A DNA stretch of 64,000 bases from Pseudomonas putida (GTDB taxonomy: Bacteria > Pseudomonadota > Gammaproteobacteria > Pseudomonadales > Pseudomonadaceae), in contig CP163498.1 of NCBI GenBank assembly GCA_041071465.1, positions 124,001 through 188,000 of the forward strand, in the 5' to 3' direction. A model generated the notes under the pieces. The model ran no database searches, was not told the DNA's origin, and saw only the letters and a list, made by a program, of their open reading frames with translations. Position numbers and translations under genes: made by a program. Of the stretch, positions 56,172 through 64,000 are shown in pieces. The stretch's first letter is position 1. Every line of letters begins with the position of its first letter.

Positions 56172-57887
56172 ATGCGCGTTCTCCTGCTCTTCCTCACACT
56201 CCTACTGGCCGGCCCGTTGCAAGCCAACCCGTTCGATGTGAAACCAGACTTCCTGCCGGTTGACCAAGCCTTCGTGCTCACCCACGACCGCCAGGCCGAC
56301 GGCCAGATGCGCCTGTACTTCCAGATCAAGCCGGGCTACTACCTGTACCAGAAGCGCCTGAAGTTCGATGGCCTGCCCACCGAGCAACACCCGCAACTGC
56401 CACCGGCACTCAACCATCACGACGAGTTCTTCGGCGACAGCGCGGTGTACCGCGACCAGCTTGAACTGCTATTGCCTGCCAACGCCCAGGGTCAGTTGCG
56501 CCTGGGCTGGCAGGGCTGTGCCGATGCCGGCCTGTGCTACCCGCCGCAAACCACCTCGATCGACTTGGGCGGCAGCGTAACGCCCGCCGCCGAGCAAGCC
56601 AGCGACCAGGCCCTGGCCAGCGGCCTTCAGCAAGGCCACCTGGCCTGGAGCCTGTTGGCGTTCTTCGGCCTTGGCCTGCTGCTGGCGTTTACCCCCTGCT
56701 CGCTGCCGATGCTGCCGATCCTGGCCGGGCTGGTGCTGGGCAATGGCGCCAGCGCCCGCCGTGGCTGGCTGCTGGCCGGGGTCTATGTGCTGAGCATGGC
56801 CCTGGTGTACGCCGGGCTGGGGGTGGTTGCTGCCCTGCTGGGTGCCAGCCTGCAAGCCTGGCTGCAGCAACCCTGGCTGCTGGGCAGCCTGGCGGGGCTG
56901 TTCGTGCTGCTGGCACTGCCGATGTTCGGCGCCTTCGAACTGCAACTGCCTGCCGCCCTGCGCGACCGCCTGGACCGCGCCGGGCAAGGTACCCGTGGCG
57001 GCAACCTGTATGGCGCGGCATTGCTCGGGGCGTTGTCCGGCCTGTTACTCGGCCCGTGCATGACTGCGCCGTTGGCCGGTGCGCTGCTGTACATCGCGCA
57101 GAGCGGCGACGTGCTGCAAGGCGCGCTGGTGCTGTTCAGCCTCGGCCTGGGCATGGGCGTGCCGCTGCTGTTGCTGGTAACCCTGGGCAACCGTTATCTG
57201 CCGCGCCCGGGTGCGTGGATGAACCGGGTCAAGGGTGTGTTCGGTTTCGTGTTCCTGGCCATGGCGCTGTACACCGTGCGCAGCCTGCTGCCTGCGACCT
57301 TGCTGCTGGCACTGAGCGGCGCCTGGCTGATCGCCCTGGCCTGGGCTGCCTGGCCGGCCCTGCAACGGCTGCCGGCGTTGCGTGCAGTACCGTTGCTCGG
57401 CGCGCTGTGGGGCGGCCTGCTGCTGGTAGGCGCGGCAGCCGGTGGCGACGACCTCTGGCAGCCACTACGCCCCTTCGCCGGCGGTGCCGCCGCGCCAGCC
57501 CAGAGCCAGCATACCGAGGACAGCTTCGTCACTGTCAGCCGCCCCGAAGACCTGCAACGTGAACTGGACGCCGCCAAAGCCCGTGGCCAGTGGGTGATGC
57601 TCGACTACTATGCCGACTGGTGTGTGTCGTGCAAAGTCATGGAAAAACAGGTGTTCGCCCGCAGCGACGTGCAGACCGGCCTGGCCGGCGTGCACCTGCT
57701 GCGCCTGGACGTGACCGCCGACAGCCCGGCCAGCAAAGCCCTGCTGCAGCGCTACCAAGTACCCGGCCCGCCCAGCATCATCTGGATCGGCCCGGAAGGC
57801 GAAGAACGCCGCGCGCGGCGCATCACCGGTGAGGTGGACGCAGCAGCGTTCCAGCAACACTGGGTCCAGACCAGGAGCCAAGGCTGA
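56172..57887 (+). CDS. dsbD: Thiol:disulfide interchange protein DsbD
   Basis: Inner-membrane protein that carries electrons from cytoplasmic thioredoxin to periplasmic reductases. 571 residues: signal peptide (about 1-18), N-terminal periplasmic domain with a Cys pair in GCADAGLCYPPQ, an eight-helix domain with its redox Cys in TPCSLPMLPILAG and GPCMTAPLAGALL, and a C-terminal thioredoxin domain with DWCVSCKVMEKQVF. Its stop overlaps the next start (TGATG type). First gene of a three-gene redox operon. Confidence 0.94.
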   Translation: MRVLLLFLTLLLAGPLQANPFDVKPDFLPVDQAFVLTHDRQADGQMRLYFQIKPGYYLYQKRLKFDGLPTEQHPQLPPALNHHDEFFGDSAVYRDQLELLLPANAQGQLRLGWQGCADAGLCYPPQTTSIDLGGSVTPAAEQASDQALASGLQQGHLAWSLLAFFGLGLLLAFTPCSLPMLPILAGLVLGNGASARRGWLLAGVYVLSMALVYAGLGVVAALLGASLQAWLQQPWLLGSLAGLFVLLALPMFGAFELQLPAALRDRLDRAGQGTRGGNLYGAALLGALSGLLLGPCMTAPLAGALLYIAQSGDVLQGALVLFSLGLGMGVPLLLLVTLGNRYLPRPGAWMNRVKGVFGFVFLAMALYTVRSLLPATLLLALSGAWLIALAWAAWPALQRLPALRAVPLLGALWGGLLLVGAAAGGDDLWQPLRPFAGGAAAPAQSQHTEDSFVTVSRPEDLQRELDAAKARGQWVMLDYYADWCVSCKVMEKQVFARSDVQTGLAGVHLLRLDVTADSPASKALLQRYQVPGPPSIIWIGPEGEERRARRITGEVDAAAFQQHWVQTRSQG

Positions 57888-58723
57888 TGCTGACCGTAAC
57901 ACTCGGGCCACTGACCATGGCCCTCAACCACCTGCTGATGCTCACCGCCCTGGTGATCGCCAGCGTGGTCGGCTGGTGGGTCGCCCGACGTGGCGGCGAG
58001 AGCCCGGAATCGGCGCTGTTCAACCTGTTCCTGATCGGCCTGCTGTGTGCCCGCGCCGGCTTCGTACTGGCCTACTGGCCGATGTACCGGGACGACCCGC
58101 TGCAAATCATCGACATCCGTGACGGCGGCTTCCTGTTCTGGTCGGGCCTTGCCGGCATCGTGCTCGGAGCCCTGTGGCAGGGCTGGCGCCACCCCGGCCT
58201 GCGCCGCCCGCTAGGCTGGGCGCTGTTCAGCGGCGCACTGTTCTGGGGTCTGGCCAGCCTCGGCGGCCACCTGTACAGCAAAGGCACCGAGTTGCCCGAC
58301 CTGAGCCTGCGCAACGCCGGCGGCCAGGCCGTGGCATTGCACAGCTACCGCGGCAAGCCGCTGGTCATCAACATCTGGGCCACCTGGTGCCCGCCCTGTC
58401 GGCGTGAGATGCCCGTGCTGCAACAGGCACAAAGCGATTACCCGCACGTGACCTTCCTGTTCGTCAACCAGGGCGAAACCCCGGAAAACGTCAGCACCTT
58501 CCTCGCCACCACCGGCCTGAGCCTGACCCACGTGCTGTTCGACGGCACCGGCCTGCTGGCCCAGCGCGTCGGCTCAATGGCCTTGCCCACCACCCTGTTC
58601 TACGACGCCAACGGGCGGCTGGTTGGCAGCCACCTGGGCGAGCTGTCCCGGGCCAGCCTGCGCCACGCCCTGGAACCTTTCGACCGGGCCCTTGCGCCCG
58701 CCCCTGCCGCACAAGGAAACTGA
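57887..58723 (+). CDS. TlpA-like membrane thiol-disulfide oxidoreductase
   Basis: A 278-residue protein. The N-terminal half has about four hydrophobic segments (roughly 10-35, 45-63, 80-100, 108-125). The C-terminal periplasmic thioredoxin-like domain (about 135-265) has the active site WATWCPPCRREMP and the cis-Pro loop MALPTTLFYD. It would receive electrons from DsbD and reduce a periplasmic target such as DsbG. Translationally coupled to dsbD; a single base separates it from dsbG. Confidence 0.87.
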   Translation: MLTVTLGPLTMALNHLLMLTALVIASVVGWWVARRGGESPESALFNLFLIGLLCARAGFVLAYWPMYRDDPLQIIDIRDGGFLFWSGLAGIVLGALWQGWRHPGLRRPLGWALFSGALFWGLASLGGHLYSKGTELPDLSLRNAGGQAVALHSYRGKPLVINIWATWCPPCRREMPVLQQAQSDYPHVTFLFVNQGETPENVSTFLATTGLSLTHVLFDGTGLLAQRVGSMALPTTLFYDANGRLVGSHLGELSRASLRHALEPFDRALAPAPAAQGN

Positions 58724-58724
58724 C

Positions 58725-59482
58725 ATGCGATTGACTGCACTGCTGCCCCTGTCCCTGGCCCTGCTGGCCGCCCCTGCCCTGCAGGCCGAAGAACTGCCCA
58801 AGGCGGTTCAGCAACTGCAAGCCAAAGGGGCCGTGATCAAGGGCAGCTTCGATGCGCCCAACGGCCTGCGCGGTTATGCCGCCGAGTACCAGAACAACGC
58901 CCTTGCCCTGTACCTGACCCCCGACGGCAAGCACGTGCTGGTCGGCAGCCTGTTCGACGAGCAGGGCAAGGACCTGAGCGCCGAGCCGCTGCAAAAGCTG
59001 GTATACGCGCCGATGAGCAAGGAAATCTGGGCGAAAATGGAAAAGACCGCGTGGATCGCCGACGGCAAGGCCGACGCGCCGCGCAAGGTGTACCTGTTCA
59101 GCGACCCGAACTGCCCCTACTGCAACATGTTCTGGGAACAGGCGCGGCCATGGGTGGAGTCGGGCAAGGTGCAGTTACGCCATATCATGGTCGGCATCAT
59201 CCGCGAAGACAGCCCGGGCAAATCGGCGGCGCTGCTGGCAGCGAAAGACCCGGTCAAGGCCCTGCAGCAGCATGAAAAGGCCGGCAAGGCCAGTACCCTG
59301 AAGGCGCTGGAACAGGTGCCAGAGGCTGTGCAACAGAAGCTGGCGGCGAACATGGCGTTGATGGAAGAGATGGGGTTGCAGGCGACCCGGCCATTTTCTA
59401 CCAGGATGAGCAAGGCAACCTGCAAAGCCAGCAAGGGGCACCACGGCCGGAGATGCTTGGGAAGATTCTGGGCAAGCGCTAG
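58725..59482 (+). pseudogene. dsbG: dsbG with a C-terminal frameshift
   Basis: Periplasmic disulfide isomerase/reductase of the DsbC/DsbG type. Signal peptide 1-19 or so (MRLTALLPLSLALLAAPALQ), linker and dimerisation domain, then a thioredoxin domain with the active site DPNCPYCNMFWEQ. Near the end the frame reads GLQATRPFSTRM and runs on to 59564. Adding one C to the CCC at 59386-59388 gives ATPAIFYQDEQGNLQ with the cis-Pro loop and a stop at 59482, the expected end. The product as written keeps the CPYC site but loses cis-Pro and the last strands. Confidence 0.82.
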
Positions 59483-60213
59483 TGCATGTTGTGGGGCACA
59501 GATCGAGCACCACGAAGCAGGTGACGCGGGGCATGGCACCGGCTACGCCGGTGTTCGCGGGTGAACCCGCTCCTACGGGGCGCGCGCTAACGGCTGGATT
59601 TTGCGCCAGGCATGTGATCGCAAGGCCTGCGCGGTCGGGCGTAGGAGCGGGTTTACCCGCGAAAGGGCCGGACCTGCTGGCCAATTTCCACCAGCCGTTC
59701 ACCGTTGCCGCCGCCACTGTATTCGCGGGTAAACCCGCTCCTACGCTGATCGGGGGTGGAGACACATTGGTGATTGGACGCAGGCCGTTCTTTCGCAAGC
59801 AGTAAATCTCCCGGCCCGGCAAATCTACCCAGCGCAGATTTCAATCTGCCACTCAACAAATCTAGCAACAATTATTCGGCACCCCCTGTCGTTAAACATC
59901 GTCTGCTTGCTTCCCTTACTCAAATCCCACACACACGCACAACAAAGAACACTCGGGCGCTCACAACAGAGCGTTCGAGCATCAAAAACAGAAACTTCTT
60001 ACACAATTAGAAGAAAAAACAAGTCCCCAAAAACATTATCAGGTTTAAGTAAGACCCTTCTGAAGAATTTTCCCACAAAAATAGCTTTAAACCGAACACT
60101 CCAATATCACGTCCAACCACGCCATCCCCACCGAAAGATTGACTTGAAACAGCCGAACGCCTAAACCTCCATACCCATACATTTCAGACCACGCCAAAAA
60201 CCAGGAGACACTC
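59483..60213. other. Intergenic region with three REP elements and an AT-rich leader
   Basis: 59483-59750 holds three REP copies. From about 59810 the base composition becomes AT-rich with runs of A. No long credible gene is present; an 85-codon frame at 59907-60164 lacks a ribosome binding site and family features. A weak promoter-like pair, TTGACT (60140-60145) with TAAACC 17 bases later, lies before the small peptide ORF. Confidence 0.6.
59551..59745. repeat. Cluster of three REP elements
   Basis: TTCGCGGGTGAACCCGCTCC (59551-59577, plus), GTAGGAGCGGGTTTACCCGC (59641-59671, minus) and TTCGCGGGTAAACCCGCTCC (59720-59745, plus) alternate in orientation. They belong to the same family as the array at 44 kb. 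Confidence 0.82.
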
Positions 60214-60291
60214 ATGAAAAATCAATATGGCATTAGCCTCATGGCATTGGCCTCGACACTCACTGCGAAATCAAACAACACGCAACCATGA
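60214..60291 (+). CDS. Putative 25-residue peptide upstream of an ABC transporter
   Basis: ATG 60214 follows a strong AGGAG at 60203-60207 (6-base spacing), the best ribosome binding site in this cassette. The peptide starts MKNQYGISLMALASTL and ends KSNNTQP before TGA. A central hydrophobic patch (ISLMALAS) is followed by a polar tail. The ABC permease starts 18 bases later without a clear site of its own, so the two are probably coupled. It may be an exported peptide, a leader peptide controlling translation, or a remnant. No family recognised. Confidence 0.45.
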   Translation: MKNQYGISLMALASTLTAKSNNTQP

Positions 60292-60309
60292 CACCAAAAT
60301 GGTCTACTC

Positions 60310-61047
60310 ATGAACCCAAACCACTGTATCCGCAGCGCAAAAAAAATCACGACAATCACAAAAATCTTGACCACTGAGCACTTGAGGGAGCCCACATCGC
60401 TTCTTTGGTCAGCGCTGGCCCCTTGCATACTCTTCATCATCACCCAGCCAACGCATGCAGCCTCGACCTATACCGCTTCAGCCGCCTGGTTCTACTCATA
60501 CATCTCTGCCACCCTCGCGTTCTTTGGATTCAGCTTCTACCTCATCGGCAGGAGGGAAAGTGGCTTCACGCGGTCCTTCATCTACCAACACAGCGCAATC
60601 AAGCTATTCCTGACGGCCCACACACTCAGTTATTTTTTATTGAGCTCTCTTTACGCCACACTATTCTACCTCTTGACCAAACCCTTACGAGGTCACTACT
60701 CACTTCCTGAATACCTCTATCTGATGGCATGCTTTTACACCAGCTACCTCATGTTCACCTGTATCGGCCTGGGGATCGCTGCGCTACCGATAAAATTCAG
60801 CACAGCCAGCACACTTTTCTCACTCATGTCATTTCTCATGCTGGTCTCCGGATACACCGGCGCCACGCTGGGGCACGATGCTTCGCATACGCTAACGCTG
60901 ATCAACCCGCTCTTTCTAAGCGCGCAGATCTTCCATGGCGAAATGCCCCTTCTCAACAGTTTCCTGATTGCACTTTCGGCCTCTGCAGCCTCGACATACC
61001 TGACCGGAAGGTATTTCAGAATCCAACCCATATGGAGCCGATACTGA
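60310..61047 (+). CDS. ABC-2-type permease
   Basis: A 245-residue membrane protein with about six hydrophobic segments (about 30-50, 58-80, 98-120, 135-158, 165-185, 210-230). It follows the layout of small ABC-2 permeases used in peptide or antibiotic export and immunity. Its stop overlaps the ATPase start (TGATG). The codon use is AT-rich, unlike the flanking dsb and pvd genes, which suggests acquisition. The substrate is unknown. Confidence 0.72.
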   Translation: MNPNHCIRSAKKITTITKILTTEHLREPTSLLWSALAPCILFIITQPTHAASTYTASAAWFYSYISATLAFFGFSFYLIGRRESGFTRSFIYQHSAIKLFLTAHTLSYFLLSSLYATLFYLLTKPLRGHYSLPEYLYLMACFYTSYLMFTCIGLGIAALPIKFSTASTLFSLMSFLMLVSGYTGATLGHDASHTLTLINPLFLSAQIFHGEMPLLNSFLIALSASAASTYLTGRYFRIQPIWSRY

Positions 61048-61748
61048 TGGACATTTTAACTATAAATAACCTTCACTTCGGATACAGCGGAAACCCGCTG
61101 CTGAACGACATTGAACTCACTATAAAAGCGGGGGAACTGGTTGGCATTCTGGGCAACAACGGGGCCGGAAAGACAACACTTTTCGACCTCATCTGTAAAA
61201 TAAAGAAACCGGCAAAAGGTGCCATTTCCAATTTATCCAGAAGTCAGGCCTATTTGACCCAAACCCTTACACCGCCCCCATTACTGCGTATGAACGAAGC
61301 GGGCAAGCTTATCACCAGCCTGACCCCCAACGCTTCCCCAGATCACACAGAGATTCTCTCGAAACTAGCCAAATGGTCCCCATCACTGTCCAAGCGATAT
61401 GCAGAAATCGCCAAGAAAAAAGCCGCCAATTGCAGCTACGGTGAAATTCGCAGCTACTTCACGCTGACCTTGCTGCTTTTAAACAGTGACTTGATCATTC
61501 TTGACGAGCCAACGGCTGGCGTAGACCCTGAATTTCGACATTATATATGGCTCGGTATAAAAAGCGCGTGCGCGGAAGGTGCGAGCGTGCTGATATCTTC
61601 TCATTACACAGAGGAAATCACGAAAAACTGCCAGCGCTTTTATATGCTCGCAAACAAACAACTGGAAGCGTTTGACAGTGGTGGACAGTTCATGGAACGC
61701 CACCGTGCCAAATCGCTGGATGAAGCCTTTATCAATGCTTCGGTCTAA
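61047..61748 (+). CDS. ABC transporter ATPase, small atypical type
   Basis: A 233-residue nucleotide-binding protein. Walker A is GNNGAGKT (36-43), Walker B is LIILDEPTAGVDP, and the H-loop is ISSHYTEE. The signature motif is altered: CSYGEIRS stands where LSGGQ is expected. ATG 61047 overlaps the permease stop; an in-frame ATG at 61032 is possible. It pairs with the permease as a simple two-gene exporter. AT-rich codon use continues through this gene and stops at 61748. Confidence 0.85.
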   Translation: MDILTINNLHFGYSGNPLLNDIELTIKAGELVGILGNNGAGKTTLFDLICKIKKPAKGAISNLSRSQAYLTQTLTPPPLLRMNEAGKLITSLTPNASPDHTEILSKLAKWSPSLSKRYAEIAKKKAANCSYGEIRSYFTLTLLLLNSDLIILDEPTAGVDPEFRHYIWLGIKSACAEGASVLISSHYTEEITKNCQRFYMLANKQLEAFDSGGQFMERHRAKSLDEAFINASV

Positions 61749-61767
61749 GTACCGTGGCCATCGAGAG

Positions 61768-61784
61768 GGGGCGCCAAGCGCCCC
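61768..61784. terminator. Hairpin between the ABC cassette and the NRPS gene
   Basis: GGGGCGC-CAA-GCGCCCC, perfect 7-bp stem between convergent genes, without a T run. Confidence 0.4.
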
Positions 61785-61790
61785 TGCCCA

Positions 61791-64000
61791 TCACAGCCCC
61801 TCCAGTTCCGCCATCAGGTCACTGAGCCGGTCGACCTTGTCATCATCCAGCGCACTGCCCTGCAGCCCCTGGACATACTCGGCCAACGCCTCCACCGTGC
61901 TGCACTCGAACATCGCCCGCAGCGGCACGTTCAGCTGTAGCTGCTTCTGCACCCGCGAAGCGATCTGCGTGGCCAGCAGCGAATGCCCGCCCAGCTCGAA
62001 GAAGTTGTCGTGCACCCCCACCCGCTCGGCTTTGAGCACATCGGCCCAAATACCCGCCAACACGTCCTCCAATTCGTTGCGTGGCGCCTGATAGGCCTGA
62101 CTGTAATGGCCGCCGATGTCGATGGCTGGCAGGGCCTTGCGGTCGAGCTTGCCGTTGGCGTTGTGCGGCAAGCTGTCGAACCAGCTCCAATGCAACGGCA
62201 CCATGTACTCCGGCAACTCGGCACGCAGTCGTTGCTTGACCTGCTCCAGCAACGCGGCATCGGCACTGACGCCCTGGTGCGCTACCAGGTAACCAACCAG
62301 ATGCTTGCCGTTCACGCCCTCCTGCACCGCCACAGCGGCATCGCGAATTTCCGCCTGCTCATGCAGCCGGGCCTCGATTTCGCCCAGTTCGATGCGATAG
62401 CCGCGAATCTTCACCTGGTGGTCGATGCGCCCGACATATTCCAGCACGCCGTCCGGGCGTTGCCGCGCCAGGTCACCGGTACGGTACAGGCGCTCTCCCG
62501 GTGCCCCGTAAGGGTGAGGAATGAACGCCAGTGCCGTGCGCACCGGGTCACCGACGTAGCCACGGCCTACACCCGTACCCGCCACGCACAGTTCGCCCAC
62601 CGCCCCCAGCGGCACCAGCGCCTGGTCCTCGCCGAACAAGTACAGGCGGTTGTTATCGGTTGGCGTACCGATGGGCAGGTAGCTGCCTTGGGTCGAGGCG
62701 GCATCGACGCGGAAGAACGCCACGTCATCCGAGCACTCCGCCGGGCCATAGGCATTGACCAGGCCGATCTGAGGGTAGCGCTGCAGCCACTGCGCCGCCA
62801 GCTCCGGTGGCATGGCCTCGCCGGTCGGCAGCATCCAGCGCAGGCCGTCGAGGGCCTGGTGGTCGCTGGCCAGCATGCCCTGGATCAGGGACGGCACGCT
62901 CTCCAGCACGGTGATGCCGGTGGCCTGCACGTGCGCCAGCAGGCCTTGCGGGTCGTGGGCGATGGCGTTAGGCACGATCTCAACCTTGGCGCCGAACAGC
63001 GGCGCAGCCAGGAACTGCCAGACCGAGATGTCGAAGCTTTGCGAGGCGGTCTGGGCGATCACGTCCTGCTCGCTCAGCGCCAGGTAAGGCACCTTGCTCA
63101 GCTGGTTGTTGAGCATGCCGCGCTGCTCGACCATCACCCCTTTCGGCAGACCAGTCGAGCCTGAGGTGTAGATCACGTAGGCGAGGTTGTCCGGGCCACT
63201 GTGGATACCCGGGTTGTGGCTTGCGATCGGGTTGGCCTGGACGTCTTCCCAGACCAGCAGTTGCGGCCGCAGCGCAGCCTCCAGCTCACCGAGCAACTGC
63301 CGCCCCTGCTCGGCGCAGGCCGCGCTGCACACCAGCACTGGCGTGCGGCTGAGCTGGATGATGCTTTGCAGGCGCGCCGCTGGCAGGCCCGGGTCCAGCG
63401 GCAGGTAGCCGGCGCCGGCCTTGAAGCTGCCGACAATCATGCCCAGCAGCGGCAACCCACGCTCGGCAAGCAGTGCCACTGGCTGGTCCACGCAGACGCC
63501 GGCAGCCACCAGCGCATGGCCCAGGCGGTTGGCCGCCAGGTTCAGCCCGGCGTAATCATAGGATGCCTCCAGGCAGCGGGCCACGGTACGCTGTGGATGC
63601 GCCACGACCTGCGCTTCGAACTGCGCGATATAGCTTTGTTCCAGCGGATAAACCCGCTCGGTCCGGTTGCAGTCCTCCAGCAGGAAGCCTTGCTCCTGGG
63701 CGCTCAGCAGCGCTAGCTCGCTCACCTCCCCTTCAAAACCTTGTACCAGCGCCAGCAGCAGGCGCTTGAACTCGGCCAGCAGGCGCTCGACGGTCGGGTA
63801 ATCGAAGTAACGCTGGTCAAACGACAGGTGCAGGCCCAGGTCATCACCCGGGTAACACACCGCCGTCAGCGGGAAGTTGGTGTGGGTACGGCCCGAGTCG
63901 GAGCTGGCGTTCAGGTGCTGGGCGTGATCGAGCACGGCGGTTTCAACCGGCGCATTCTCGAACACGAACAGGCTGTCGAACAGCGGCTGGCCCTTGGGCA
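61791..64000 (-). CDS. pvdL: Pyoverdine non-ribosomal peptide synthetase, C-terminal part (PvdL-like)
   Basis: The frame is open to the right edge, so only the C-terminal about 736 residues are seen. It has the end of a condensation domain, an adenylation domain ([28 protein letters not shown]), and a carrier domain with the phosphopantetheine Ser in GGHSLLATQ. There is no thioesterase; it ends MAELEGL. The specificity positions read D-I-W-E-L-T-A-D-D-K, from FDISVWQ, VLESVP, LPTGE and [11 protein letters not shown], which fits 2,4-diaminobutyrate. This and the lack of a thioesterase match the last PvdL module. Confidence 0.8.
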   Translation of the reverse strand, partial: PKGQPLFDSLFVFENAPVETAVLDHAQHLNASSDSGRTHTNFPLTAVCYPGDDLGLHLSFDQRYFDYPTVERLLAEFKRLLLALVQGFEGEVSELALLSAQEQGFLLEDCNRTERVYPLEQSYIAQFEAQVVAHPQRTVARCLEASYDYAGLNLAANRLGHALVAAGVCVDQPVALLAERGLPLLGMIVGSFKAGAGYLPLDPGLPAARLQSIIQLSRTPVLVCSAACAEQGRQLLGELEAALRPQLLVWEDVQANPIASHNPGIHSGPDNLAYVIYTSGSTGLPKGVMVEQRGMLNNQLSKVPYLALSEQDVIAQTASQSFDISVWQFLAAPLFGAKVEIVPNAIAHDPQGLLAHVQATGITVLESVPSLIQGMLASDHQALDGLRWMLPTGEAMPPELAAQWLQRYPQIGLVNAYGPAECSDDVAFFRVDAASTQGSYLPIGTPTDNNRLYLFGEDQALVPLGAVGELCVAGTGVGRGYVGDPVRTALAFIPHPYGAPGERLYRTGDLARQRPDGVLEYVGRIDHQVKIRGYRIELGEIEARLHEQAEIRDAAVAVQEGVNGKHLVGYLVAHQGVSADAALLEQVKQRLRAELPEYMVPLHWSWFDSLPHNANGKLDRKALPAIDIGGHYSQAYQAPRNELEDVLAGIWADVLKAERVGVHDNFFELGGHSLLATQIASRVQKQLQLNVPLRAMFECSTVEALAEYVQGLQGSALDDDKVDRLSDLMAELEGL

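Noticed and set aside
59551..59745. Attachment site or IS ends beside the AT-rich cassette
   Set aside because: The repeats are ordinary REP elements with alternating orientation. No transposase, integrase or direct target duplication was seen.
59907..60164. 85-codon plus-strand frame before the peptide ORF
   Set aside because: No ribosome binding site, odd composition and no domain; it lies in AT-rich leader DNA.

Overview
The window looks like a chromosomal segment of a Pseudomonas from the P. putida group. The evidence is high GC, the Pseudomonas order of fabAB, htpG, brnQ, the sucDC-lpdG-sucBA / sdhBADC block divergent from gltA, a pyoverdine locus with PvdS-type promoters, and many copies of a REP-like element around a GCGGGT..ACCCGC core, of the kind typical of this group. 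No rRNA, tRNA, CRISPR array, IS element or prophage was seen.

Layout. 1-10.6 kb: fabAB, a secreted amidohydrolase, a pirin, a dienelactone-hydrolase-like protein, htpG, two hotdog thioesterases, a small lipoprotein, a DUF599-like membrane protein and brnQ. 10.9-24 kb: the TCA block. sucDC, lpdG, sucBA and sdhBADC lie on the minus strand, with gltA divergent from sdhC across a promoter region. 24-29.3 kb: a START-domain protein, a cysteine-cluster protein, a frameshifted small exported protein, a MocR-type regulator, a DUF4398-like/OmpA envelope pair and a periplasmic binding protein. 29.3-33.3 kb: etfA-etfB divergent from ETF-ubiquinone oxidoreductase, with a PsrA-like operator at the latter's promoter. 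33.3-34.1 kb: an mqsRA toxin-antitoxin operon with two palindromic operators. 34.1-36.1 kb: an MFS transporter and a degenerate receiver protein.

36.2-43.9 kb is a pyoverdine tailoring and regulation region: fpvI-like sigma factor with a Fur-like box, pvdP, divergent pvdM-pvdN, an SCP2+JmjC fusion gene, and pvdH. I found three exact TAAAT-N16-CGT iron-starvation boxes, upstream of pvdP, pvdM and pvdH. The 3' end of a pvdL-like synthetase at the right edge has a specificity code that fits diaminobutyrate, the product of PvdH, so enzyme and consumer sit in one window.

Between these lie accessory regions. 44-46.4 kb: a 66-bp REP tandem array and a two-component system. 46.6-49.3 kb: a decayed Tde/Ntox15-like DNase effector with one frameshifted and one intact Tdi1-like immunity gene. 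49.3-55.4 kb: a periplasmic molybdenum hydroxylase (large, 2Fe-2S and triheme cytochrome subunits) with XdhC- and MobA-like cofactor genes. 55.5-56.0 kb: twelve 32-bp tandem repeats capped by a 45-bp-arm inverted repeat. 56.2-59.5 kb: dsbD, a TlpA-like gene and dsbG. 59.8-61.75 kb: an AT-rich cassette with a 25-codon peptide ORF and a small ABC transporter.

Three genes (a small exported protein, one immunity gene, dsbG) are each broken by one apparent missing base in a homopolymer. These could be real lesions or sequencing errors and should be checked on reads first.
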